Made by a program: the position numbers and the translations under genes. From the NCBI GenBank assembly GCA_029071325.1, contig JAIEAP010000002.1:1-64000 (forward strand): a stretch of 64,000 nt of DNA. Reading direction: 5' to 3'. Of the stretch, positions 51,273-60,020 are shown piece by piece. Each line of letters begins with the position of its first letter. The stretch's first letter is position 1. The notes beneath the pieces were generated by a model, which saw only the letters and a list, made by a program, of their open reading frames with translations, had not been told where the DNA came from and searched no databases. This DNA comes from Lachnospiraceae bacterium (GTDB taxonomy: Bacteria; Bacillota; Clostridia; Lachnospirales; Lachnospiraceae).

Positions 51273-54200
51273 ATGACAAGCAAGAAATCATTACAGAAAG
51301 TTATTTATGTAGTATTCCTTTTGGTGGCTATCCTTATCTTATTCCGATGGTATACGGTACAAAACAGGAGCCGTATGGAGGAACGGAATAAAAATTATGC
51401 GTCGGATTCAGCCAGACAGACGGCCGACCGGATTGATGAGGAGCTGAACAATGCGTTGGTACTTGTCAACACATATACATATTTCATTGGAGAGAGCCTC
51501 AGCGAGCCGGTGGTGTCGGCACAGATGTTAAAAGAACTGGAGGAGAAATCTATATTTGACGCCCTGCTGTTTACCGATGCGAATGGTACGGATCACGCTT
51601 CTGACGGGGCGACTTCGGATGCACAGGGGCGTGACTATTATATAAAGGGTATGAAAGGGGAGAGCGGTATATCGGTGGTATTCGATTCCCGTCTGTACGA
51701 TGAAACGATGATGTGTTTTTATGCGCCGATACGCTGCGAGGGAGAAATTATAGGCGTGCTGCGTGGGGCATATCTGGCGGAAGAGTATCTGAAGGATATG
51801 CTCTCTACCACCTATTTTGGCGAGGATGCATCCGTGCATCTGTGTATGAAGGATGGCAGAGTCATTGCGTGTTCGGATACACGGGCACATGACGGAGACT
51901 TGATTACCATGCTGGTAGAGACTGACGTAGTTGATGAAAAAACTGCCGCGGAAGCTCAAAATATATTTGAGAACGGCGGTGAAGGCGCATTTCTCTGTGA
52001 TTCTGGCAGCAAAACAGATAACATCTGCGTGAGATATCTGGATGATAATGAATTCGTCCTTGTGCAGACATTTCCCAAGAATGTCACCCAGCGAATGATC
52101 AGAGATGAAAACATGGTGGGAATCTGGTTAGAGGCTATGCTGATCGGTCTGTTTGTTCTGTATGTGATCCTGTTGTTGGTTCATGGAAAACGGCAGAAGA
52201 AGATTCTGGAACAGGAAAACCGGGAGATGGGCTATATCATTAACGGAGTGCATACAATGTTTACGCGCTTTGCCGTGATTGATTTTGAGACAGATACCTA
52301 TCAGTATCTGGAGGGGACGAGACCGGAAAACAGCGGTCTGGAAGTCAGCGGCAGATATCAGGATCTGACAGAGTATCTGTGCTCTATCATGATAGAAGAG
52401 AGCGACCGCAAAGAGTTTGCCGAGTTTATTGACAGGAATTCTGTGATAGAAGCCCTGAAGGAGCAAAACGAACTGCGGTTTGAATGCCATATACTGCAAA
52501 GTGGCATGGTAAAGTGGGAACACATGTATATCGTGTGTCTGGAAAGAAAAGATGGCATGGCAAGCAGATTGTTGTTTAGCCGCCAGAATATCACGGAAGA
52601 GAAGGAAAAAGAACTGCGTATCCAGGCGGAAATGTCTCTGGCGGACCGTAAGGAAAGACAGTACCGGATTGCCATAACGTCCAATTCTTTCTGTACTTTC
52701 GAGTTTAATCTGAGCCAGGATCTGGTGGAGCAGGACATTGTGCGTGTGCTAGACGGGCGGCAGATATCCCTGCTGGAAAAATCCGGTCTGCAGGCTCCAT
52801 GTAAGGCGTCCGAATGCTTTGAAAAGTGGAAGCGGTTCATTCTGGAAGAATCTATGGAGGATTATAGCGCCACAGTAAACATAGCGTACCTGATGGAACG
52901 CTTTGAACAGGGGGACGCGGAAGTAAATGTCGATTATTGGAGCTGGGCTTCCGAAGGGAAGCAGATGTGTGTCCGGCAGTCGTTTATTATGACACGGGAT
53001 AATGATACGGATGATATCATGGTGATGGTGGTGTCCAAGGAGATTACGGAGCAGGTCCGCAAGCAGCGGGAACAGACACAGGCGCTGCAGGATGCCCTGA
53101 TGCAGGCGCAGCATGCAAACCGCGCCAAGACCACTTTCCTGTCCAATATGTCTCATGATATCCGTACGCCCATGAATGCCATTATAGGGTTTACCACGAT
53201 CGCAGTCAGCCATATTGACAACAAAGAGCAGGTGAGGGACTGCCTGCAGAAGGTTCTGTCTTCCAGCAACCATCTGCTCAGTCTGATCAATGACATTCTT
53301 GACATGAGCAGGATCGAGAGCGGAAAGGTGCAGATCAAAGAACAGGAGTGTAATATCTCCGAGCTGATGCACAATCTGGTCAACATTATCCAGCCCCAGG
53401 TAAAGGCAAAGCAGCTGGAATTGTTTATTGATACCTTTGAGGTTGCCAATGAAGATGTGATAGCAGATGCCTTAAAGCTGAATCAGGTGTTTATCAATCT
53501 CCTGAGCAATGCAGTGAAATATACGCCTGCCGGGGGGACCATTACGTTCCGGATCATGCAGAAAACGACGTTCCGCCATGGATACGGAGATTATATCTTT
53601 ATCGTTAAAGACAACGGTATTGGTATGTCCCCGGAGTTTGTGGATCATATCTTTGAACCCTTTGAACGCGAGACGACTGTGACGCAGAACGGCATTCAGG
53701 GAACCGGTCTCGGTATGGCAATTACGAAAAACATCATTGAAATGATGAGCGGTACCATCAGCGTGGAGAGCGAGCCCGGCAAAGGCAGCATTTTTACGGT
53801 AGAGCTTGGGCTGAAGCTGCAGGATACTGAGAAGAATGCGGCACAGATCAAGGAACTGGAGGGTCTGCGTGCACTGGTTGTGGATGATGATTTTAATACA
53901 TGCGAGAGTGTAAGTAAAATGCTCAAGCAGCTTGGCATGCGTTCCGAATGGACCACCTCCGGCAGGGAAGCGGCATACCGTGCGAAGATTGCCTATGAAG
54001 AAGGGGATGCATACCATACCTATATTGTTGATTGGCAGATGCCGGAGACCAGCGGTGTAGAAACGGCAAGAAGGATTCGCAGTGCAGTGGGTGATAAGGC
54101 GCCCATTATTATTCTGACAGCATATGAGTGGATGGACATTGAGGAAGAGGCAAGGGCAGCTGGGGTTACGGCCTTTTGTGCAAAGCCGCTCTTTATGTCG

Positions 54201-54665
54201 GATCTGAAAACCGTGCTTCTTGCTACCAATAACCTTGGTGAGAAGAAGGAGGAGGAAGAAGCGGAGTGGACCAAGGCCGATTTTGGCGGTAAGCGTATCC
54301 TCCTGGTGGATGATATAGAGTTAAACCGTGAGATTGCGGAATTGATATTAACGGAAGCTGGCTTCCTGGTGGAAATGGCTCCAGACGGAACGGATGCGGT
54401 AGCTATGGTGGAGAACTCGCAAGAGTATTATTATGATGCGGTATTGATGGATGTGCAGATGCCGATCATGGACGGCTATGAGGCAACCAGGACTATCCGG
54501 AATCTGCCGAGAGAGGATGTCAAGACGCTGCCCATTATTGCCATGACAGCCAATGCTTTGGAAGAGGATAAGGAAGCGGCATTGAAGAACGGAATGAATG
54601 CACATATTGCAAAACCGTTGGATATGGATATCTTCATATCGGTGCTGAAAGAATTTATCAGGTAG
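51273..54665 (+). CDS. Membrane hybrid sensor kinase with two receiver domains
   Basis: An 1130-residue hybrid kinase. It has membrane segments at about 8-26 and 282-302 around an extracellular Cache-like sensor, then PAS-like domains (about 320-590). HisKA follows with H628 in FLSNMSHDIRTPMNAI, then HATPase_c (DNGIGMSPEFVDHIFEPFERE, GTGLGMAI). REC1 has D920 in TYIVDWQMPE, and REC2 has D1060 in AVLMDVQMPIMDGYEATR. Both acceptors are intact. No output domain is present, so a phosphorelay through a separate phosphotransfer protein is implied. It is paralogous to the 60021 kinase. ATG 51273 after GCAGGAGGCATTTCCC. Confidence 0.9.
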   Translation: MTSKKSLQKVIYVVFLLVAILILFRWYTVQNRSRMEERNKNYASDSARQTADRIDEELNNALVLVNTYTYFIGESLSEPVVSAQMLKELEEKSIFDALLFTDANGTDHASDGATSDAQGRDYYIKGMKGESGISVVFDSRLYDETMMCFYAPIRCEGEIIGVLRGAYLAEEYLKDMLSTTYFGEDASVHLCMKDGRVIACSDTRAHDGDLITMLVETDVVDEKTAAEAQNIFENGGEGAFLCDSGSKTDNICVRYLDDNEFVLVQTFPKNVTQRMIRDENMVGIWLEAMLIGLFVLYVILLLVHGKRQKKILEQENREMGYIINGVHTMFTRFAVIDFETDTYQYLEGTRPENSGLEVSGRYQDLTEYLCSIMIEESDRKEFAEFIDRNSVIEALKEQNELRFECHILQSGMVKWEHMYIVCLERKDGMASRLLFSRQNITEEKEKELRIQAEMSLADRKERQYRIAITSNSFCTFEFNLSQDLVEQDIVRVLDGRQISLLEKSGLQAPCKASECFEKWKRFILEESMEDYSATVNIAYLMERFEQGDAEVNVDYWSWASEGKQMCVRQSFIMTRDNDTDDIMVMVVSKEITEQVRKQREQTQALQDALMQAQHANRAKTTFLSNMSHDIRTPMNAIIGFTTIAVSHIDNKEQVRDCLQKVLSSSNHLLSLINDILDMSRIESGKVQIKEQECNISELMHNLVNIIQPQVKAKQLELFIDTFEVANEDVIADALKLNQVFINLLSNAVKYTPAGGTITFRIMQKTTFRHGYGDYIFIVKDNGIGMSPEFVDHIFEPFERETTVTQNGIQGTGLGMAITKNIIEMMSGTISVESEPGKGSIFTVELGLKLQDTEKNAAQIKELEGLRALVVDDDFNTCESVSKMLKQLGMRSEWTTSGREAAYRAKIAYEEGDAYHTYIVDWQMPETSGVETARRIRSAVGDKAPIIILTAYEWMDIEEEARAAGVTAFCAKPLFMSDLKTVLLATNNLGEKKEEEEAEWTKADFGGKRILLVDDIELNREIAELILTEAGFLVEMAPDGTDAVAMVENSQEYYYDAVLMDVQMPIMDGYEATRTIRNLPREDVKTLPIIAMTANALEEDKEAALKNGMNAHIAKPLDMDIFISVLKEFIR

Positions 54666-54785
54666 TGCATGATAAGGACTGTTGCAAAGGTAGCGGATCG
54701 TCTACTGGAGCTGCGGTCCTAATTTATGCACAAAATTACAAGGATTTAAGGATTATTTAATAATTCCCGCGGTATACTCTCCTCA

Positions 54786-54799
54786 GACTTTATAAAGTC
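54786..54799. promoter_or_regulatory. 14-bp palindrome upstream of the ABC permease gene
   Basis: GACTTTATAAAGTC is perfectly self-complementary, without a T-run. It lies just after a TATACT (54773-54778) that could be a -10 and before the ribosome-binding site GGAAAGGAATG, a good place for an operator. A direct repeat (AAGGATTTAAGGATT) lies upstream. Confidence 0.45.
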
Positions 54800-54815
54800 G
54801 GAAAGGAATGAGTAA

Positions 54816-57188
54816 ATGTTTGGTCGAATATTACGCAAAGATTTAAAACGGAAACGGGCAATGAATGTCATATTGCTGCTATTCATCATTCTGGCAACCA
54901 TGTTTCTTGCCGGAAGTGTGGATAACCTCATGGCGGTGAACGGAGCCATAGACCATTTTATGGAAATATCCAAGGTGCCGGATTTTTTAGCCATTGCCAC
55001 AACGGATGGAAGGAATGATGAGATTGCAGAATTCCTGCAGGACAATGAGGCGGTCCTGGAATATGAGATCATGGACACCTTTCATCTGGTCAATGAAAAT
55101 GTCACGGTTACAAAACGTCAGGAGACTTCCGACCATGACAGATATGAGAGAACCAACACGCTTTGTATACAGGCGGTTCCAAGAGATCATATGAAGGTCT
55201 TTGATGTGGATGGAAACAGTCTTACATTGAAGCCGGGTGAGATCGCATTTCCCAAGCTGGAGGCGGATCGCAATCAGCTTAAGGTAGGAGACGAGGTTTT
55301 GATCCGGGCAGGCGATGCGGAACAGCGTTTTAAGATTGCAGCCATTGTCAAAGATGCCGTATTTGGAAGCTCTATGATGGGTTTTAAGAGGCTGATCATT
55401 ACAGAGGAGGACTTTGCCAGATATGCAGATCAAAACGGAATGATCCGTGCCCGGCTCTATAATGTGGATTATGCGGATAGGGAAATGTTCCAGTCACAGT
55501 GGAACCAGCAGAATTTTAATGTGATCAGCAGCGTAGAGGAAGGAACCGTACGCATGTGTTATGTCATGGATATGCTGATAGCTGCGGTTTTGATCGTGGT
55601 GAGCGTGTGTCTTATACTGCTGGCATTTCTGGTGCTTCGTTTTACCATTGTGTTTACCCTGCAGGAGGATTACAGGGAAATCGGAATTATGAAGGCCATC
55701 GGCATTCAAAACCGCGGGGTGAAAGGGCTGTATCTCATCAAATATTTTGCTCTGTCTGTGGCGGGAGCCGTCATCGGCTGTCTGCTCAGCTTTCCGTTCG
55801 GGAGGGCGATTCTGGATAAGGCGATTGTTAATATCGTAGTGGATAAGGCTGAGCAGAGGCTGTGGATCCATCTGGTATGTGCGCTTGCCGTTGTGGGTAT
55901 CGTGCTCCTGTTCTGTAATCTGAGCATGCATAAGCTGAAGAAAATTTCGGCAATAGAGGCAATCAGAAGCGGTTCGAACGGAGAGCGGTATTGGGCGAAA
56001 AATCGCCTCAAACTGTGGAGGCGATCCGGGATGAGACCGTATTTCTATTTGGCTGTCAATGATATTTTAAGCAGCTCGAGACAGTTTGTGACATTGCTGA
56101 TTACCTTTTGCCTGGGAACCATGCTGATACTGCTGCCGTTAAGCGCGGCAAGCACCTTAAAGAGCGACGGCATTATCGGCAGCTTTAGTTTAAGTCCTTC
56201 CGATGTTTATCTGGATACAGGAGAAGGGGAGATCTATACGGTAGATATGGATCGCATGTTCCAGGATATGGAGGAGATTGAAGCAGCCTTGAAGGAACAT
56301 GGGCTGGAGGCACAGGTCGGAGCCGACATGGGTTATATGATTCCATGTTATGCCGATGACCCGGAGAAGAAGGTTACTTATTATGCCCTGCAGGCATTCG
56401 GAAGCTGGGACCGGCATTATACGCTGTTAGAGGGTACGGAGCCGGAGCTTCCCAATGAAATCATGATCACAGAGATCACGGCGGAAGAATTGGGAGTGAA
56501 AATAGGTGACACGGTTTATTTTGCGGCATCGGACGCCCCGCAGGAGTTTATCATTACGGGAATCTATCAGTCTATGATGAATATGGGGCAGGGGTATCGT
56601 GTGGCGAGAAGCGCTGTTATGGACCAACAGTATGCTGGCGGGATTCTGTGTATTCAGGTAGAGATAGCGGATATGGAGAGTGAGGAGGCGTGTGAACGGC
56701 TGCAGGAGATATTTCCGGATTACAAAATCATGGATGCGCAGGGATTTCTGGATTCTATGATAGGAGGCGTTGTCGGACAGCTTGATACACTGATGATTTT
56801 TATTGTGGGTCTGGTTCTTGTACTGAACGGTCTGGTCACTGTGTTGATCATGCGGACGCTCATGGCAAAAGAGCGCGGCGACATAGCGCTTTTAAAGAGC
56901 ATTGGTTTTGCAGACCGTTCTCTCAGGGCATGGCAGACGGCAAGGATACTTCTGTTGCTGGTGGTGGCCATTGCTGTGGGAACCGTTCTGTCGAACCTGC
57001 TGGCTCCATACATCATCGGGCCTGTATTTGCCATGATGGGGGCTACCTCCATCGAGTTGGTCACAGGAACCTTGGAAGCGTACGTTTTCTATCCGCTGCT
57101 GCTCCTTATAGTGACATGGATTGCGGCAGTGCTGTGTGCGGCGGGAGTCAGGAATGTAGATGTAAAAGAAGTGAACAATATAGAATAA
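54816..57188 (+). CDS. ABC transporter permease (FtsX/MacB family)
   Basis: A 790-residue permease with an N-terminal membrane segment (about 18-38), an extracellular domain (about 40-240), three segments near 250-375, another near 425-445, a second extracellular domain (about 450-640), and three segments at the C-terminus. The conserved EIGIMKAIGIQNR and DIALLKSIGFADRS coupling loops mark FtsX repeats. Two FtsX halves are fused in one chain. The gene for its ATPase follows 18 bases later, and a two-component system follows that, which points to a Bce- or Vex-like stress exporter or sensing complex. ATG 54816 after GGAAAGGAATGAGTAA. Confidence 0.88.
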   Translation: MFGRILRKDLKRKRAMNVILLLFIILATMFLAGSVDNLMAVNGAIDHFMEISKVPDFLAIATTDGRNDEIAEFLQDNEAVLEYEIMDTFHLVNENVTVTKRQETSDHDRYERTNTLCIQAVPRDHMKVFDVDGNSLTLKPGEIAFPKLEADRNQLKVGDEVLIRAGDAEQRFKIAAIVKDAVFGSSMMGFKRLIITEEDFARYADQNGMIRARLYNVDYADREMFQSQWNQQNFNVISSVEEGTVRMCYVMDMLIAAVLIVVSVCLILLAFLVLRFTIVFTLQEDYREIGIMKAIGIQNRGVKGLYLIKYFALSVAGAVIGCLLSFPFGRAILDKAIVNIVVDKAEQRLWIHLVCALAVVGIVLLFCNLSMHKLKKISAIEAIRSGSNGERYWAKNRLKLWRRSGMRPYFYLAVNDILSSSRQFVTLLITFCLGTMLILLPLSAASTLKSDGIIGSFSLSPSDVYLDTGEGEIYTVDMDRMFQDMEEIEAALKEHGLEAQVGADMGYMIPCYADDPEKKVTYYALQAFGSWDRHYTLLEGTEPELPNEIMITEITAEELGVKIGDTVYFAASDAPQEFIITGIYQSMMNMGQGYRVARSAVMDQQYAGGILCIQVEIADMESEEACERLQEIFPDYKIMDAQGFLDSMIGGVVGQLDTLMIFIVGLVLVLNGLVTVLIMRTLMAKERGDIALLKSIGFADRSLRAWQTARILLLLVVAIAVGTVLSNLLAPYIIGPVFAMMGATSIELVTGTLEAYVFYPLLLLIVTWIAAVLCAAGVRNVDVKEVNNIE

Positions 57189-57206
57189 TCAGGAAAGGGT
57201 GCAGAT

Positions 57207-57977
57207 ATGAATTCATTGAAAGTAAAAGATTTATGCAAGACATACATCGTCAATAAGAGGCAGAATAATGTGCTCAGAAATATTAATATGGAAATCATGC
57301 AGGGAGAAATGGTGGCAGTCATGGGCCCCAGCGGTTCCGGCAAATCCACGCTTTTGTATGCGGTCAGCGGGATGGACGACATAACGGCGGGCAGGGTAGA
57401 ATTTTTTGGGAGAGATATCAGCAGCTTAAGTCCTCTGCAGATGAGCCGCCTGCGTCTCAATGAAATGGGATTTATTTTCCAGCAGATGTATATGTTAAAA
57501 AATTTAAGTATTTATGATAATATAATATTGCCGGCCTATCAGTCGGAGGACGGCAAAGGCCGGGATAAGAGAAACAAGATCAACGACCGGGCGAAGGAAT
57601 TGATGCACAAGCTGGGCATCAGTGAGATTGCAGGACATGATATTAATGAGGTATCTGGCGGACAGCTTCAGAGGGCATGTATCTGCCGCAGTCTCATCAA
57701 TAATCCGAAGATCATTTTTGCCGATGAGCCTACGGGCGCCCTGAATCAGCAGAATTCCAAAGAGGTCATGAAGGAATTAAACAGGATCAACGCAGAGGGC
57801 ACTACGGTTATGCTTGTGACTCATGATGTGAAGGTGGCAGCCAAAAGCGACCGGGTACTGTACCTGGAGGATGGGAATATAAAGGGCGAGTATGATTTCC
57901 CAAAATATACGGATCAGGAAGACATCAGGGACAGAGAACGGAAGCTTTCCAACTGGCTGATGGAAATGGGCTTTTAG
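57207..57977 (+). CDS. ABC transporter ATP-binding protein (MacB/LolD type)
   Basis: A 256-residue ATPase for the FtsX-type permease. The Walker A motif GPSGSGKST lies at 40-48, the Q-loop is in FIFQQMYML, the signature is EVSGGQLQRACICRSL, Walker B is IIFADEPTGALN, and the H-loop is MLVTHDVK. It has the MacB/LolD pattern, with specificity for a large-domain permease. ATG 57207 after AAAGGGTGCAGAT. The next gene, encoding a response regulator, starts 15 bases later. The set resembles BceA with BceB. Confidence 0.94.
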   Translation: MNSLKVKDLCKTYIVNKRQNNVLRNINMEIMQGEMVAVMGPSGSGKSTLLYAVSGMDDITAGRVEFFGRDISSLSPLQMSRLRLNEMGFIFQQMYMLKNLSIYDNIILPAYQSEDGKGRDKRNKINDRAKELMHKLGISEIAGHDINEVSGGQLQRACICRSLINNPKIIFADEPTGALNQQNSKEVMKELNRINAEGTTVMLVTHDVKVAAKSDRVLYLEDGNIKGEYDFPKYTDQEDIRDRERKLSNWLMEMGF

Positions 57978-57992
57978 GAATGGAGGACTTAT

Positions 57993-58673
57993 ATGACCGA
58001 TATTCTTCTGGTAGAGGATCATGAGGAATTGAATCAATTGATACGGATGTTTCTGGAACGGGAAGGGTATCTGGTGAAGAGCGTGCGCTCCGGAGAGGAG
58101 GCGCTCGAGTTCCTGGAAGAAGAGAAGGCAAAATTAATTCTTCTGGACGTATCCCTGCCGGGGATGGACGGATTTGCCGTATGCGCCTTTGTTCGGGAAA
58201 GAAGCAACACCCCTGTGTTATTCTTAAGTGCAAGGACAGATAAGGAAGATCAGATGAATGGATTTTTGCAGGGGGCGGATGACTATGTGGAAAAGCCTGT
58301 GGATATGGATATCCTGTGTGCGAAGATCAAAGCGCTGATGCGTCGGAACTACAGCCTCAGACGGGGAAATGCCCTCATACATTCCGGAGCCATCTCCATT
58401 GATAAGGAGGCAAAGAAGGTATTCTTAAAGCAGCGGGAAATTACACTGACACAAAAAGAATATGAGCTTTTGACCCTACTGGTGGAAAATCCGGGGAAGA
58501 CGTTGAATAAGGAATATCTGTTTGGTCAGGTCTGGGGGATGGACAGCTTCAGTGAGGAGCAGACACTGACGGTACATATTAAAATGCTCCGGGATAAGAT
58601 AGAGGAAGAACCCAGAAGACCGAAAAGAATACAGACCGTGTGGGGCATAGGATACCGATATGAAGAAATTTGA
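57993..58673 (+). CDS. OmpR/PhoB-type response regulator
   Basis: A 226-residue regulator: REC (1-120) with D52 in LILLDVSLPGMDGF, and K near LEKPVDM; a winged helix (about 130-226) with LTQKEYELLTLLVENPGKTLNKEYLFGQVWG and TVWGIGYRYEE (family pattern). The start is ATG 57993 after GGAATGGAGGACTTAT. Its end overlaps the kinase gene by 14 bases, so the two are coupled. The direct repeat and palindrome in front of the permease gene are its likely targets. Confidence 0.94.
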   Translation: MTDILLVEDHEELNQLIRMFLEREGYLVKSVRSGEEALEFLEEEKAKLILLDVSLPGMDGFAVCAFVRERSNTPVLFLSARTDKEDQMNGFLQGADDYVEKPVDMDILCAKIKALMRRNYSLRRGNALIHSGAISIDKEAKKVFLKQREITLTQKEYELLTLLVENPGKTLNKEYLFGQVWGMDSFSEEQTLTVHIKMLRDKIEEEPRRPKRIQTVWGIGYRYEEI

Positions 58674-59934
58674 CGCCGTGATCGTGGCAGCTTGTCTCCT
58701 GTATCTTGCAATATCCGTATCGTGTTACGTTATACTTCGGAGGCAGGGTACAGAAGAACATATGGGCTATAGGGTAGAGATAAATCGAATCATGCAGGGC
58801 TTAGAAAAAGAAGGCGGTTTTTCTAAGCCTGATCTGCGTGGAATGAATGAAATCAAAGATGTGCAGTTTCTGCCCATAGAGAACAGGTCAAAACAGGAAG
58901 TCCAATCTTTTTACCAGAATCATAACGGCCTGAATACGGCAGTGCTGCCGCTTTTTGTGCAGGAGCAGTTGCTGGGGTACGTGCGGTTTGATTATGTTTC
59001 TGAAGCCGAAGAATGCAGTGTGCTGTGGCTTGCGGAAGGGATTTTGTTTGCCGCGTGGCTTTTGGTGATTGCGGTGTTATGGTATGTCAGACAGAGCATC
59101 TTAAAGCCCTTTCATGTCATAAGCGAAATGCCCTATGAATTGTCCAAGGGGAATCTGCAGAGTGAACCGGAGGAGAGCAAAAGCCGGTATTTCGGAAAAT
59201 TCGTGTGGGGCATTGCGATGCTGCGGGATAATCTGGATGCGTCGAAGCGCAGGGAATTAAAGCTGGAGAAAGAAAAAAAGCTGCTGCTGTTATCCATCTC
59301 ACATGATACGAAAATCCCCTTAAGCGCCATTAAACTGTATGCCAAGGCATTGCAGGAGGAGGTCTACGGGACCAGGGAGGAAGAGCTTCACGCGGTGGCA
59401 CAGATTGCAAACCATGCGCAGCAGATAGAGGAATTCGTAAAAGAGGTCATGAGTACGGCAAGCGAGGATATTCTTGCCATCGAGGTGGCGGATTCGGAAT
59501 TCTATCTAAAGGATTATATGGATAAGGTCAGGAAATACTATGAGCCGAAATGTAAGCTTGTCATGACGGAGCTTACCATCGGAAGGTTTGAGAACAAGCT
59601 GCTGCGTGGCGATATAGACCGTGCCCTGGAGGCTATGGGCAATCTCATGGAGAATGCTTTCAAATACGGGGACGGAAGAAAGATCGACATTCACTTCTAT
59701 GAGGAAGACTACTGTCAGGTGATAGAGGTTTTTAATACGGGTACTGTTGTTCCGGAAGAAGAGATGCCTCATCTTCTGGACAGCTTCTACAGAGGCAGCA
59801 ATGCGGACGGGAAGGAAGGGAATGGACTGGGGCTCTATATTGACCGCCAGATCATGCGCAAGATGGGCGGAGATATCTATGCGAAAAGAGCAGAGGATGG
59901 CATGCGTTTTGGATTGGTGTTTCCTATTTTTTAG
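58660..59934 (+). CDS. Sensor histidine kinase of the ABC-linked two-component system
   Basis: A 424-residue kinase with membrane segments at about 6-25 and 123-145 around a small extracellular domain. HisKA with H215 in LLLLSISHDTKIPLSAIKLYAKAL-type box and HATPase_c follow; the latter has NLMENAFKYGDG, LLDSFYRGSNADGKEGNGLGLYI and a weak D box. It starts within the 3' end of the regulator gene. The extracellular part is larger than in true BceS kinases, so it may sense a ligand directly rather than only through the transporter. Confidence 0.9.
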   Translation: MKKFDAVIVAACLLYLAISVSCYVILRRQGTEEHMGYRVEINRIMQGLEKEGGFSKPDLRGMNEIKDVQFLPIENRSKQEVQSFYQNHNGLNTAVLPLFVQEQLLGYVRFDYVSEAEECSVLWLAEGILFAAWLLVIAVLWYVRQSILKPFHVISEMPYELSKGNLQSEPEESKSRYFGKFVWGIAMLRDNLDASKRRELKLEKEKKLLLLSISHDTKIPLSAIKLYAKALQEEVYGTREEELHAVAQIANHAQQIEEFVKEVMSTASEDILAIEVADSEFYLKDYMDKVRKYYEPKCKLVMTELTIGRFENKLLRGDIDRALEAMGNLMENAFKYGDGRKIDIHFYEEDYCQVIEVFNTGTVVPEEEMPHLLDSFYRGSNADGKEGNGLGLYIDRQIMRKMGGDIYAKRAEDGMRFGLVFPIF

Positions 59935-60020
59935 GGACAGCGAAAATTGACATATTCTCAAATGATTGTTAGAATGAATAGTGAGAGCAAATCAGTCACA
60001 AAGTGCAGGAGGATATAGCT

